Source of the DNA: Paramicrobacterium sp051513965
Lineage (GTDB): Bacteria; Actinomycetota; Actinomycetes; Actinomycetales; Microbacteriaceae
Reading direction: 5' to 3'
Length of the DNA stretch: 64,000 nucleotides
Assembly: GCF_051513965.1 (NCBI RefSeq)
Contig: NZ_CP195847.1
Location: 1,612,001-1,676,000, forward strand
This document shows positions 41,217 to 49,119 of the stretch, piece by piece (positions within the stretch are counted from its first letter, which is position 1; each line of letters starts with the position of its first letter). The notes beneath the pieces are model-generated. The model saw only the letters and a list, made by a program, of their open reading frames with translations, was not told the DNA's origin and did not search any database. The position numbers and the translations under genes are program-made.

Positions 41217-41860
41217 CGTGCAACCCTCCATCGTTCTTCGAGCCTGCGTTGGATGAAGGCCAGGATCATCACCAGGATCACGAAGAACAGCGCAACCCAC
41301 AGCAGCACGATCATGGCCGGCTCACCGCGCTCGGAAGCATATGCGCGGATCGCTCCGGCCTCCGCCACCGAGAATCCTGCGGCGACCGTCGTGTTCTTCA
41401 ACAGTGCGATCAGCACACTCATGAAGGGCGGGATCACCGCGCGGAAAGCCTGCGGGAGCACCACTGTCGTCATTGTCGGCACGAATGACAGGCCGATCGC
41501 GCGCGCGGCTTCTGCCTGCCCGACTGGCACCGTGTTGAACCCCGAGCGAAGCACCTCCGCGATGTACGTGGCCGTGTAGATGCTCAGGGCGATGATCGCG
41601 AGTGTCTCGTACGACATATCCCACAAATCGAGCTTCGGGTAGCCGAACGCGAAAAAGAAGAAGAGCAGCGTCAGCGGAGTGTTCCGGATCAGGTTCACGT
41701 AAGCAGTGCCCACGCCGCGCATGATCGGAACGGGTGAGACGCGCATAGTGCCGACGATGATGCCCAGCGCTGTTGAGAAAAGCGCGGACCACAGGAACAG
41801 CACGATCGTGGTCTTGAAGCCTCGAATGAAGATGTCGAGGTTGTCAAGCAAGACGTCCAC
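41213..41860 (-). CDS. gluC: Glutamate ABC transporter permease GluC
   Basis: 215 residues, about five membrane helices. The N-terminal LDIFIRGFKTTIVLFLWSAL and the EAA-loop VGQAEAARAIGLSFVPTMTT are typical of amino acid ABC permeases. It forms a heterodimer with GluD. It lies 75 bp after gluB with a strong hairpin between. Confidence 0.9.
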   Translation of the reverse strand: MDVLLDNLDIFIRGFKTTIVLFLWSALFSTALGIIVGTMRVSPVPIMRGVGTAYVNLIRNTPLTLLFFFFAFGYPKLDLWDMSYETLAIIALSIYTATYIAEVLRSGFNTVPVGQAEAARAIGLSFVPTMTTVVLPQAFRAVIPPFMSVLIALLKNTTVAAGFSVAEAGAIRAYASERGEPAMIVLLWVALFFVILVMILAFIQRRLEERWRVAR

Positions 41861-41896
41861 GGGGGCTCCCTCTGCTCAGGTGGGTAAGAAGTCAGG

Positions 41897-41924
41897 GCCG
41901 GGCGGCGATTGCCCGCCGCCCGGC
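41897..41924 (-). terminator. Hairpin between gluB and gluC
   Basis: Perfect 10-bp GC-only stem GCCGGGCGGC / GCCGCCCGGC with an 8-nt loop, 11 nt after the gluB stop. No T-run follows. Such hairpins after binding-protein genes usually give more binding protein than permease by partial termination or by protecting the 3' end of the upstream message. Confidence 0.65.
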
Positions 41925-41935
41925 GCGCTTTCGGC

Positions 41936-42835
41936 TTAGTAGTCGTCGACCTTCGGCTGCTCCGCCTTGACTCCTGAAGCGCCGAGCGTCGCGTCGTAGA
42001 TTCCCTGCCAGACATCGGACCCGTCGGTCAGAACCTTGTTGAGGTAGTGGCGCAACGCGTCGTCGCCCTTGGGCAGGCCGATCCCGTACTTCTCAGTCGT
42101 GAAGGGCTCGCCCACGACCTTCAGTTCGTCTGGCTCCTGCGAGGCGTAACCGAGCAAGATGAGCTGATCCGTCGTCACGACGTCCACGGAGCCGTCCTTC
42201 AATGCATCGACGCACTGAGAGTAGACGTCGAACTCCACGGGCTTCGCCTTCGGGAAGTTGTCCCGAATGTTCTGGATCGGCGTCGAACCGGTTGCCGAGC
42301 ACACCTTCTTGCCCGCGAGGTCGTCCTCGCTCTTGATGTCCTCGTTGTCCTTCAGCACCAGAAGGCCTTGACCCGTGATCACGTAGGGGCCGGCGAAGTC
42401 GATCATCTCTTTGCGTTCGTCGGTGATCGAGTACGTTCCGACGTACATATCGATGTCGCCGTTCACGAGCGCCTGCTCACGGTTGGCACTTGGAATCGCC
42501 TCGAAGGTGATCTCATCTTCCGAGAAACCGAGCGAAGCTGCCATCCATTTTGCGATCTCGATGTCGAAACCGGTGCGGTCGCCGCTCACCGCGTCCTTGT
42601 ATCCAAGGCCTGGCTGGTCTTCTTTGACGCCGATCTTGATCTTGCCGGCTTTCGTGGCCGCGTCGAACGTGGGGCTGCCCTCGAGGTCGACGTTCTCGTT
42701 GACCTCGTACAGCTTTGACGTATCAGCTTTGTCGCCGGAGCCGCCCGGTCCCCCGCCAGGCTCCTCGCCGGCGCAACCGGACAGCACGAGAGCTGCTGCC
42801 GCCGCTGCGGCGAGGAGAGTGATTCCCTTACGCAT
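41936..42835 (-). CDS. gluB: Glutamate-binding lipoprotein GluB
   Basis: 299 residues. Lipoprotein signal: MRKG, hydrophobic ITLLAAAAAAALVLSGC with lipobox LSGC, so anchored on the outer face of the membrane. Family 3 solute-binding fold with FDIEIAKWMAASLGF, MYVGTYSITDERKEMIDFAGPY. It captures glutamate for GluCD. The ATG at 42835 follows AAAGGAAAG; an ATG 15 bp upstream lies in that ribosome site and is rejected. Confidence 0.92.
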   Translation of the reverse strand: MRKGITLLAAAAAAALVLSGCAGEEPGGGPGGSGDKADTSKLYEVNENVDLEGSPTFDAATKAGKIKIGVKEDQPGLGYKDAVSGDRTGFDIEIAKWMAASLGFSEDEITFEAIPSANREQALVNGDIDMYVGTYSITDERKEMIDFAGPYVITGQGLLVLKDNEDIKSEDDLAGKKVCSATGSTPIQNIRDNFPKAKPVEFDVYSQCVDALKDGSVDVVTTDQLILLGYASQEPDELKVVGEPFTTEKYGIGLPKGDDALRHYLNKVLTDGSDVWQGIYDATLGASGVKAEQPKVDDY

Positions 42836-42890
42836 CTGCTTTCCTTTCATCTCGGAGCGTGATGCCCCTGCGTTCTTCTGTCTCTACGGC

Positions 42891-43715
42891 TCAATGAGTG
42901 AGCAGCTTCGACAGGAAGTCCTTTGCGCGGTCAGTTCGTGGGTTCGTGAAGAACTCCTCGGGTTCCGCCTCTTCAACGATCTCGCCGTCCGCCATGAAGA
43001 CCACGCGATCGGCTGCCTTCCGCGCGAAGCCCATTTCATGTGTGACCACGATCATCGTCATACCTTCGTGGGCCAGCTGCACCATGACATCGAGCACCTC
43101 GTTGATCATCTCCGGATCCAGCGCGCTCGTCGGCTCATCGAAGAGCATCACCTTCGGCTTCATCGCCAGAGCCCGCGCGATGGCGACACGCTGCTGCTGC
43201 CCGCCGGAGAGCTGCGCCGGCATCTTGGCAGCCTGAGCCTCGACGCCGACGCGTTTCAGAAGTGTCTTCGCCGCATTCTCTGCGTCCGCCTTCTTCTGCC
43301 GCCGCACACGCATCGGCCCCAGCGTCACGTTCTCGAGGATCGTCTTGTGCGCGAACAGGTTGAAGGATTGAAACACCATCCCGACATCCGCGCGGAGCTC
43401 CGCGAGCCGCTTGCCTTCTTCCGGGAGCTTCTTGCCATCGATTCGGATCTCACCCGCGTTGATGGTCTCCAAACGATTGATCGTGCGGCACAACGTTGAT
43501 TTTCCAGAGCCGCTGGGGCCGATCACGACCACGACCTCGCCCTTGTTCACGGTGAGGTTGACGTCCTTCAGGGCGTGGAAGTCGCCGTAGTACTTCTCAA
43601 CGTGGTCAACCACGACGAGCGGCTCGCCTTTTGCGGCGATGATCGGATTGCTCGTCGTCTCGAATGCCGTGGGAGAGTCGCCGTCCGACAATCCCCGCTG
43701 ATCGTTGGATTCCAT
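42891..43715 (-). CDS. gluA: Glutamate ABC transporter ATP-binding protein GluA
   Basis: 274 residues. Walker A GPSGSGKSTLCR, signature LSGGQQQRVAIARALA, Walker B VMLFDEPTSALDPE and switch His in VVTHEMGFA. The N-terminal 30 residues are variable. First gene of gluABCD; a GTG nine bp upstream is an alternative start. Transcription probably begins in the 98 bp between it and the methyltransferase gene. Confidence 0.95.
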   Translation of the reverse strand: MESNDQRGLSDGDSPTAFETTSNPIIAAKGEPLVVVDHVEKYYGDFHALKDVNLTVNKGEVVVVIGPSGSGKSTLCRTINRLETINAGEIRIDGKKLPEEGKRLAELRADVGMVFQSFNLFAHKTILENVTLGPMRVRRQKKADAENAAKTLLKRVGVEAQAAKMPAQLSGGQQQRVAIARALAMKPKVMLFDEPTSALDPEMINEVLDVMVQLAHEGMTMIVVTHEMGFARKAADRVVFMADGEIVEEAEPEEFFTNPRTDRAKDFLSKLLTH

Positions 43716-43766
43716 AGAGTTCACGTTATTCGACTTGTGGCCTGACGGACCCCGACAATGGAGCCC

Positions 43767-43782
43767 GTTACGGATTCGTAAC
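43767..43782 (-). promoter_or_regulatory. Inverted repeat upstream of gluA
   Basis: GTTACG-GATT-CGTAAC, a 6-bp inverted repeat with a 4-bp spacer, 52 bp before the gluA start. Likely an operator for a dimeric regulator; the regulator is not identified. Confidence 0.4.
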
Positions 43783-43813
43783 TAAAGGTAGCCTATGGGC
43801 AACCAGGTAGCGA

Positions 43814-44620
43814 TCAGGCACGGTCGTGATGAGCGAACGCCGACTCATACAGGCAGACGGATGCCGCGGTCGCCAAGTTCATCGATTCTGCTCGGCCGTA
43901 GATGGGTACTGTCACGGCACGGTCTGCCAGGGCTAACTTGTCGTCATCGAGCCCACGAGCCTCGTTCCCGAAAACCCAGGCCGTCGGAGTGGCGAGGAGT
44001 CCCTCGCGACGGACATCGACCAGAGATTCGCCTTTGACGTCGGCGGCAAGCACCGTGAGACCTCCTGCACGCGCTCGCGCAGTCATGGAGGCCAGGTCCG
44101 CGCCGACCGCGAACGGGAGGTGGAAGAGCGACCCCGTCGTGGATCGAACCACCTTCGGATTGAACGGGTCGACTGTGCGGCCCGTCAGGATAAGAGCATC
44201 GGCGCCAGCTGCATCAGCGGCACGGATGATGGTTCCGAGATTGCCCGGGTCTCGGACCTCCTCGAGGATCGCGACAAGCTTGGGCGACGAATCGAAGATG
44301 TCCTTGGCAGCTGTTGGGTGCTGGCGGCACACCGCGGCGAACCCCTGCGGGGTAACCGTGTCGCTCATCGTCAGGAGCACATCTTCGCTGGCGAACTCCC
44401 ACGAGATTCCGGCATTATCAGCGGCTTCTACGACGTCGCGGTGGCGTTCCGCCGCCGTGGGAGTCGCGTACAGCTCGACAACGAGATCAGGTCGCCACGT
44501 GAGTGCCTCAGAGACAGCCTGCGGACCTTCGAGGAGGAAGAGACCTGTCTCCTGACGATAGGACCTCCGAGACAGCTTGGCGATGGCTTTGACTCGACCG
44601 GCGCGAGGATTTTCCAGCAT
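43814..44620 (-). CDS. TrmH/SpoU family RNA 2'-O-methyltransferase
   Basis: 268 residues. N-terminal substrate-binding part (RVKAIAKLSRRSYRQETGLF) and C-terminal SpoU knot: LEEVRDPGNLGTIIRAADAAGA (motif 1), WVFGNEARGLDDDKLALAD (motif 2) and VTVPIYGRAESMNLATAASV (motif 3). Probably modifies 23S rRNA (the mycobacterial gene at this place is called tsnR). The ATG at 44620 follows a terminator for the infC operon. Confidence 0.92.
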   Translation of the reverse strand: MLENPRAGRVKAIAKLSRRSYRQETGLFLLEGPQAVSEALTWRPDLVVELYATPTAAERHRDVVEAADNAGISWEFASEDVLLTMSDTVTPQGFAAVCRQHPTAAKDIFDSSPKLVAILEEVRDPGNLGTIIRAADAAGADALILTGRTVDPFNPKVVRSTTGSLFHLPFAVGADLASMTARARAGGLTVLAADVKGESLVDVRREGLLATPTAWVFGNEARGLDDDKLALADRAVTVPIYGRAESMNLATAASVCLYESAFAHHDRA

Positions 44621-44645
44621 CCCATCAGTGTATTGGCAGTTAACG

Positions 44646-44682
44646 CAGTGGAGGCGAACACTCCTGGTGTCCGCCTCCACTG
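44646..44682 (-). terminator. Terminator of the infC-rpmI-rplT operon
   Basis: Near-perfect long hairpin, CAGTGGAGGCG ... CGCCTCCACTG with an inner ACAC/GTGT stem, beginning 12 bp after the rplT stop. A weak T content follows on the minus strand (GCGTTAACTG). Confidence 0.7.
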
Positions 44683-44694
44683 TCTATGAATGTT

Positions 44695-45084
44695 CTACGC
44701 GACGTCAGCCTTCGGAGCCGATGTGTCAGCCGGAAGAGCCTTCTTCGCCGTCTCAACGAGCGCAGCGAATGCCGCAGGCTCGTTGACCGCGAGCTCCGCG
44801 AGCATACGACGGTCGACCTCGACGCCGGCGAGCCCAAGGCCCTGCACGAACCGGTTGTAGGTGAGACCGTTCGCGCGAGCCGCGGCGTTGATGCGCTGAA
44901 TCCAGAGACGACGGAAGTCGCCCTTGCGCTGACGGCGGTCACGGTACGAGTAGACCAGCGAGTGCGTGACCTGCTCTTTGGCCTTACGGTACAGGCGTGA
45001 ACGCTGACCGCGGTATCCCTCGGCGCGCTCGAGGATAACCCGACGCTTCTTGTGGGCGTTGACCGCCCGCTTGACTCTTGCCAT
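44695..45084 (-). CDS. rplT: 50S ribosomal protein L20
   Basis: 129 residues. Full L20 pattern: MARVKRAVNAHKKRRVILER, GYRGQRSRLYRKAKEQV, RRQRKGDFRRLWIQRINAA and a C-terminal acidic/Ala tail. Binds 23S rRNA early in 50S assembly and in many bacteria represses its own operon. Follows rpmI by 29 bp. Confidence 0.99.
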   Translation of the reverse strand: MARVKRAVNAHKKRRVILERAEGYRGQRSRLYRKAKEQVTHSLVYSYRDRRQRKGDFRRLWIQRINAAARANGLTYNRFVQGLGLAGVEVDRRMLAELAVNEPAAFAALVETAKKALPADTSAPKADVA

Positions 45085-45113
45085 TCTCTATTTCTTCCTA
45101 ACGGGACGTCGGC

Positions 45114-45308
45114 TCAGCGGCCGAGCAGCTTCTTGGCCATCTTGGTGTCGTGCGGCGAAAGCACCTGGTCCTGGTTCAGACGGCGCTTGCGGTGACTCGC
45201 CTTCACCTCGAGGTTGTGGCGCATGCCAGCCTGCTGCTTCATGATCTTGCCGCTGCCGGTCACCTTGAAGCGCTTCTTCGCCCCAGAGTGGGTCTTCTGC
45301 TTAGGCAT
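45114..45308 (-). CDS. rpmI: 50S ribosomal protein L35
   Basis: 64 residues, MPKQKTHSGAKKRFKVTGSG through KKLLGR, the standard L35. The start ATG overlaps the end of infC by 8 bp. Confidence 0.99.
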   Translation of the reverse strand: MPKQKTHSGAKKRFKVTGSGKIMKQQAGMRHNLEVKASHRKRRLNQDQVLSPHDTKMAKKLLGR

Positions 45309-45906
45309 TCTTTTCCTCCTGCTTAGCCGCCTTCTTGGCAGCACGTTGTGCGTTGGCCTCGGCCTTGGCCTCTGACTTGTTCTTCAGGGGGCCAATCACC
45401 ATGACCATGTTCCGACCGTCGATCTTCGGGTTCGACTCGACAGCGCCGAACTCCGAAACGTCTTCGGCGAACTTCTGCAGCAGGCGCACGCCCATCTCCG
45501 GGCGGGACTGCTCGCGGCCGCGGAACAAGATCATCGCTTTGACCTTGTCGCCACCCTTGAGGAAGCCCTCTGCGCGCTTGCGCTTGGTCTCGTAGTCGTG
45601 GGCATCGATCTTGAGGCGGAAGCGGACCTCCTTGAGGACCGTGTTCGCCTGGTTGCGCCGGGCCTCCTTGGCCTTCTGCGCAGCCTCGTACTTGAACTTG
45701 CCGTAATCCATGATCTTGGCCACGGGAGGCTTCGAGTTCGGGGCGACCTCGACGAGATCAAGGTCAGCTTCCTGCGCCAAGCGCAGTGCCACCTCGAGCT
45801 TGACGACTCCGACCTGTTCGCCACTGGGGCCGACAAGTCGAACCTCCGGAACCCGGATACGGTCATTGGTACGGGGATCGCTGATGCGGAACTCCTCTGA
45901 TCTCAT
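45301..45906 (-). CDS. infC: Translation initiation factor IF-3
   Basis: 201 residues. N-terminal domain RISDPRTNDRIRVPEVRLVG, basic linker, C-terminal domain with KFKYEAAQKAKEARRNQ and MGVRLLQKFAEDV. It has an Ala/Lys-rich tail (KAEANAQRAAKKAAKQEEK) typical of actinobacteria. The start is ATG, after GATCAGGTAA. Keeps 30S subunits free and checks the start codon. Confidence 0.98.
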   Translation of the reverse strand: MRSEEFRISDPRTNDRIRVPEVRLVGPSGEQVGVVKLEVALRLAQEADLDLVEVAPNSKPPVAKIMDYGKFKYEAAQKAKEARRNQANTVLKEVRFRLKIDAHDYETKRKRAEGFLKGGDKVKAMILFRGREQSRPEMGVRLLQKFAEDVSEFGAVESNPKIDGRNMVMVIGPLKNKSEAKAEANAQRAAKKAAKQEEKNA

Positions 45907-46079
45907 TTACCTGATCCGTGTATCGGCGGCGCCGAAACACGACGAGAGAGGATTCACACGTGCAGAACTGCGTCTCGCACCGCACCCTGGCTACCGATCC
46001 CTATCTGGGCCCGGCGGAGTGCAACAACCCGGTAACCTTAATATCGGTCAATCGCGGGTGGGAGAATCTCCTCTTTCGT
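45907..46079 (-). promoter_or_regulatory. infC leader region
   Basis: About 170 bp of presumed 5' leader. Read on the minus strand it contains paired segments such as GCACTCCGCC with GGTGCGGTGC, and CGGCGCCGCCG near the start codon. Leaders of infC-rpmI-rplT commonly carry an L20-responsive structure; I infer one here but cannot prove a match to a known family. Confidence 0.4.
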
Positions 46080-46098
46080 CTTGAGGATAATCCTCAAG
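46080..46098. promoter_or_regulatory. 19-bp perfect palindrome between infC and DUF1844 genes
   Basis: CTTGAGGATAATCCTCAAG: 9-bp arms around one central base. It lies 28 bp before the DUF1844 start and 173 bp before infC, between divergent genes. Its centre reads GATAAT on one strand and GATTAT on the other, so it may also hold -10 elements for both directions. Not the LexA consensus. Confidence 0.55.
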
Positions 46099-46126
46099 GA
46101 CCGCAACAGTCTACCAGAGGAAACGA

Positions 46127-46501
46127 GTGAACACGACCGAGCACACGGGCGACTTCGCCCACGAGCACGAAGACCCCCTTAACCAGGCCACACGCGATAT
46201 CGCCGATGTGCCCGCCGTTGAGATCATCACGACCGCGGCAGTGCACCTCATGAGCGCCGCCGCCGTCAAATGCGGACTGGCAGACAACGCCGAAAGCCAG
46301 ATTGATCTCGACGAGGCGCGAAAGCTCATCAACGCTCTAGCCGGTCTTATCACCGCTGGAGCTCCCGAGATCAGTGATGTCCACGCTCGTAGCCTGCGTG
46401 ACGGGCTGCGGACGCTTCAGCTGGCCTTCCGGGAGGCATCATCCATTCCTGACGCTCCCGGATCGGGCCCGGGCGAAAAGTGGACCGGCCCCGTCAACTA
46501 G
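46127..46501 (+). CDS. DUF1844 family protein
   Basis: 124 residues. Recognised by VEIITTAAVHLMSAAAVKCGL, DLDEARKLINALAGLITAG and LRDGLRTLQLAFREAS, the DUF1844 pattern next to infC in actinobacteria. Helical, cytoplasmic, function unknown. GTG start after AGAGGAAACGA. Its TAG stop falls inside the ACTAGA target duplication of the adjacent transposon, so the gene is intact but has a new downstream neighbour. Confidence 0.85.
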   Translation: MNTTEHTGDFAHEHEDPLNQATRDIADVPAVEIITTAAVHLMSAAAVKCGLADNAESQIDLDEARKLINALAGLITAGAPEISDVHARSLRDGLRTLQLAFREASSIPDAPGSGPGEKWTGPVN

Positions 46502-46502
46502 A
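46497..46502. repeat. Left target-site duplication of the IS481-type transposon
   Basis: ACTAGA, repeated exactly at 50597-50602. It fits the NCTAGN 6-bp duplication known for IS481. It contains the stop codon of the DUF1844 gene. Confidence 0.9.
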
Positions 46503-46527
46503 TGTACTGACCGGGGACATTGATCAA
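46503..46527 (+). repeat. IS481-type left inverted repeat
   Basis: 25 bp, identical in reverse complement to 50572-50596; begins TGTACTGACCGG. Confidence 0.95.
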
Positions 46528-46535
46528 GGAAACGG

Positions 46536-46566
46536 TTGACCTTGTCGTAGCGGCAATGTTTACGGT
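46536..46566 (+). promoter_or_regulatory. MerR-type promoter of the passenger cassette
   Basis: -35 TTGACC (46536-46541), 19-bp spacer, -10 TACGGT (46561-46566). An imperfect dyad CTTGTCG-TAG-CGGCAAT fills the spacer. A 19-bp spacer with a central dyad is the hallmark of MerR-activated promoters, and a MerR gene is two genes downstream. The DUF2268 ATG is 9 bp beyond the -10, so a leaderless message is likely. Confidence 0.6.
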
Positions 46567-46574
46567 CGCTTGTC

Positions 46575-47483
46575 ATGACCATTTCAATGATTGACAGTGC
46601 CTCGGGCATGAACCGAGTCCTGACGGCGGACGCGAAGGATCGCGCCGACCTCATCCGTGACATGTGGGCTCCGATGGCCGGGATGTACCACTTCATCCCC
46701 GGCGGCGTGGACATGGCCACCGTGCACCAGCAGAACTTCGGCTTCCGTCCGGACTCCGCGATCGAGCAGGTCCGCGAAGGTCTGGAATCCCTTGTCGCGG
46801 CCGATGCGTGGACCCGCATCGAGAAGGCCCTCGAGGACGGGGTCGCAGCGTTGACGTCTGCCGATCCGGGTGTGACCATCCCCGACCTGAACGTGCTGCT
46901 CGTCCTGGGAGATCCGACCAGCCAGCACTTCGTCGACGAGGTGCAAGGGATGTCAGGGTTCGGCGGCATCAGCGGCTACATCGCCATCACCGTCTGGCCC
47001 ACCTCGCGCGTTCTCGATCGCCTCGAGGCGATCGCGGTCCACGAACTGCACCACAACGTGCGCTATTCACCCGGCGGGATCGTGTGGGACCCACAGACGG
47101 TGATGGTTGGCGAGCACGTTGTGTCCGAAGGGCTCGCCGACGTTTTCGCGTCCGAGTTGTATGACGCCGCCGGCTACACCCACTTCGTGCGCGATGAAAC
47201 CCGCTCCGACGACCAGGTCCTGGCGAAGGTTGCCAGCGGCCTGGGCGTCGCAGGAATGGCAGACTTCGCCGCCTGGGTGCTGGGCGACTCGAGCGCACAA
47301 CTGTTCGGTGCCGAGCCTGTCGGCTTGCCGACCGGGGCCGGTTATGCAGCCGGTGCTCGGCTTGTCCGCGAATACCTCGACGCCACGGGCGCCACGGCCG
47401 CCCAAAACGTCCGCACTCCCGCGTCCGATATCCTGCGCATTGCGCTGCCACGGCTGGGCCTGACCACAGACGCGGCACACTGA
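46575..47483 (+). CDS. DUF2268 putative zinc-dependent protease
   Basis: 302 residues. Contains HExxH as HELHH at residues 156-160 (AIAVHELHHNVRY) and a downstream Glu in VSEGLADVFASEL (about 185) that would be the third zinc ligand, the gluzincin-like pattern of DUF2268. No signal peptide, so cytoplasmic. Substrate unknown. First gene behind the MerR-type promoter and followed after 29 bp by its probable regulator. Passenger of the IS481-type transposon. G+C and codon use are higher than in the chromosomal genes around it. Confidence 0.8.
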   Translation: MTISMIDSASGMNRVLTADAKDRADLIRDMWAPMAGMYHFIPGGVDMATVHQQNFGFRPDSAIEQVREGLESLVAADAWTRIEKALEDGVAALTSADPGVTIPDLNVLLVLGDPTSQHFVDEVQGMSGFGGISGYIAITVWPTSRVLDRLEAIAVHELHHNVRYSPGGIVWDPQTVMVGEHVVSEGLADVFASELYDAAGYTHFVRDETRSDDQVLAKVASGLGVAGMADFAAWVLGDSSAQLFGAEPVGLPTGAGYAAGARLVREYLDATGATAAQNVRTPASDILRIALPRLGLTTDAAH

Positions 47484-47512
47484 GCAGCACGTCGATCGAC
47501 AGGAGCCCGGTG

Positions 47513-48280
47513 ATGGAATGGACGGTGCACGAGCTCGCTGAACGCGCAGGCATCAGCGGCCGCACGCTGCGCCACTATCACCGCATCGGGCTGCTTGAAC
47601 CCGATCGCGTCGGGTCCAACGGCTACCGCTACTACGGTCCCGACGCGGTCGCTCGCCTGCAACGCATCCTTCTGCTCCGCGACACGGGTATGCCACTGGC
47701 CGACATCGCCGCAGTGCTCGACGCCCCCGAGACGCCGACCGCCGAGGTCGAAGCGCTCGAGGCCCACCTGACACAGCTCGCCGAGGACCGCGAGGCCCTG
47801 GACCGGCGCATCAGCGCGGTCAAGCACACCCTGCAGATGCGCCGCGAGGGCCGCAAACCGCGCATGGATGTGATGCTCGAAGGCTTCAACGACCGCTACG
47901 AGGCCGAGGTCGTACGACGGTGGGGACGCGAGGCCTTCGACGCGTCGAACCGGTGGTGGCATGCCAAGTCCGTGGAACAGCAACGCGACTGGCAGGCCAA
48001 CGCCCAGGCCCTGCTCACGCGGTGGGCAGAAATCCACGAAGCCGGCCACACACCCGGCTCACCAGTTGCTCAAGCGCACGCTGCCGACCACGTGGCCTGG
48101 TTCGCTGACATCCCCGGGACACCCACCCACGCCGGCGATGCCGAACGATCCGCCGCAATGGTGCAAGGCATGGCCGACCTCTACGAAACCAACCCCGACT
48201 TCCACCAAACCTTCGGCAGCCCAGAAGCCGCGCAGTTCGCCGCGAACGCCCTACGCATCCACGTGCAGCATCCGGCCTGA
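47513..48280 (+). CDS. MerR family regulator with TipAS-type effector domain
   Basis: 255 residues. Residues 1-72 are a MerR winged helix (WTVHELAERAGISGRTLRHY, GLLEPDRVGSNGYRYYG, LLLRDTGMPLADIAAVLD), then a coiled coil (about 80-110), then a TipAS-like globin-fold domain (about 130-255, ending QTFGSPEAAQFAANALRIHV). TipAS domains bind thiopeptides and other multi-drug ligands. It probably activates the promoter at 46536-46566. ATG at 47513 follows AGGAG by 7 bp; a GTG at 47510 is possible. Confidence 0.85.
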   Translation: MEWTVHELAERAGISGRTLRHYHRIGLLEPDRVGSNGYRYYGPDAVARLQRILLLRDTGMPLADIAAVLDAPETPTAEVEALEAHLTQLAEDREALDRRISAVKHTLQMRREGRKPRMDVMLEGFNDRYEAEVVRRWGREAFDASNRWWHAKSVEQQRDWQANAQALLTRWAEIHEAGHTPGSPVAQAHAADHVAWFADIPGTPTHAGDAERSAAMVQGMADLYETNPDFHQTFGSPEAAQFAANALRIHVQHPA

Positions 48281-48322
48281 CAGCGGCGGATGCCGCGGCG
48301 CCGTCCCGTACCGAAAGATGCT

Positions 48323-48754
48323 ATGTCCCATCCCAACGCTGCCCTCACACCGCGTCACCGTCTGAAGGTTGCCCAACTCGTCGTCGAGGAGGGCTGGCCG
48401 ATCAGTGAGGCCGCCGCCCGATTCCAGGTCTCGTGGCCGACCGTGAAACGCTGGGTCGACCGCTACCGCGCCGGCGAGCCCATGCACGACCGGTCCTCGC
48501 GCCCGAAGAGCTCGCCGAACAAGACGAGCAAGCCCGTCACGAAGCGGTGCGTCAACCTGCGGATCAGGTTGCGGGAAGGGCCAGTTCAACTATCAGCGAG
48601 GCTCGGGATCGCGCCCTCCACCGTCCACCGCATCCTCACCACTGCTCGATTGAATCGGCTGTCGCACGTCGACCGGGCGACCGGCGAACCGATCCGTCGT
48701 TACGAGCACGCGCACCCCGGGTCGCTGGTGCACGTGGACGTGAGGGACTGCTGA
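48323..48754 (+). pseudogene. IS481-family transposase, N-terminal part (interrupted)
   Basis: The first 140 codons of the transposase: helix-turn-helix regions ALTPRHRLKVAQLVVEEGWP and AAARFQVSWPTVKRWVDRYR, then LGIAPSTVHRILTTARLNRL and the start of the catalytic domain, HPGSLVHVDV with the first catalytic Asp (139). The IS3 insertion follows directly; the present frame runs four codons into the insert and stops. The remainder is at 50033-50601. ATG at 48323. Confidence 0.9.
48741..48743. repeat. Left 3-bp target duplication of the IS3 element
   Basis: TGA, repeated at 50033-50035. Removing one copy plus the insert restores the codons GTG GAC GTG AAG AAG CTG of the transposase. Confidence 0.85.
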
Positions 48755-48813
48755 AGGTTTGGTTGACTCCTGGACCGCGTGATCTTTGAGGTTGCGCTGG
48801 GAGGATGGCTGTC

Positions 48814-49119
48814 ATGCCGACGAAGTACACGGATGAGTTCAAGCGGGACGCTGTCTCGTTGGTGCTTACGCAGGGGATGACGCAGAAGCAGGTCGCTCGT
48901 GACCTGGGCGTTTCGAAATCTGCGTTGCAGGTGTGGGTGAAGAACGCTGAGCTCGAGGACCGAGGGTTCACCCCGTCGGCGGATCCGGAGGACCGCCGGG
49001 AGATGCTGCAGGCGATGAAGCGGATCCAGGAGCTGGAGATGGAGAACGAGGTGCTGCGGCGCGCGGCGGCGTATCTGTCTCAGGCGAATCTGAAGCTCGG
49101 GTCGATGCCGAAAAAATGA
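48814..49119 (+). CDS. IS3 transposase OrfA
   Basis: 101 residues. Helix-turn-helix (YTDEFKRDAVSLVLTQGMTQ, then KQVARDLGVSKSALQVWVKN) and a C-terminal leucine-zipper-like helix (MLQAMKRIQELEMENEVLRR). ATG at 48814 chosen because GGGAGG is 9 bp upstream; it directly abuts the ATG at 48805. Ends in CCG AAA AAA TGA: a run of six A just before the stop, where a -1 frameshift would give an OrfAB fusion. Confidence 0.93.
   Translation: MPTKYTDEFKRDAVSLVLTQGMTQKQVARDLGVSKSALQVWVKNAELEDRGFTPSADPEDRREMLQAMKRIQELEMENEVLRRAAAYLSQANLKLGSMPKK

Noticed and set aside
46575..47480. Antisense frames within the DUF2268 gene (for example 47067-47480 minus)
   Set aside because: They are shadows of a gene with a recognisable HExxH motif, promoter and downstream partner.
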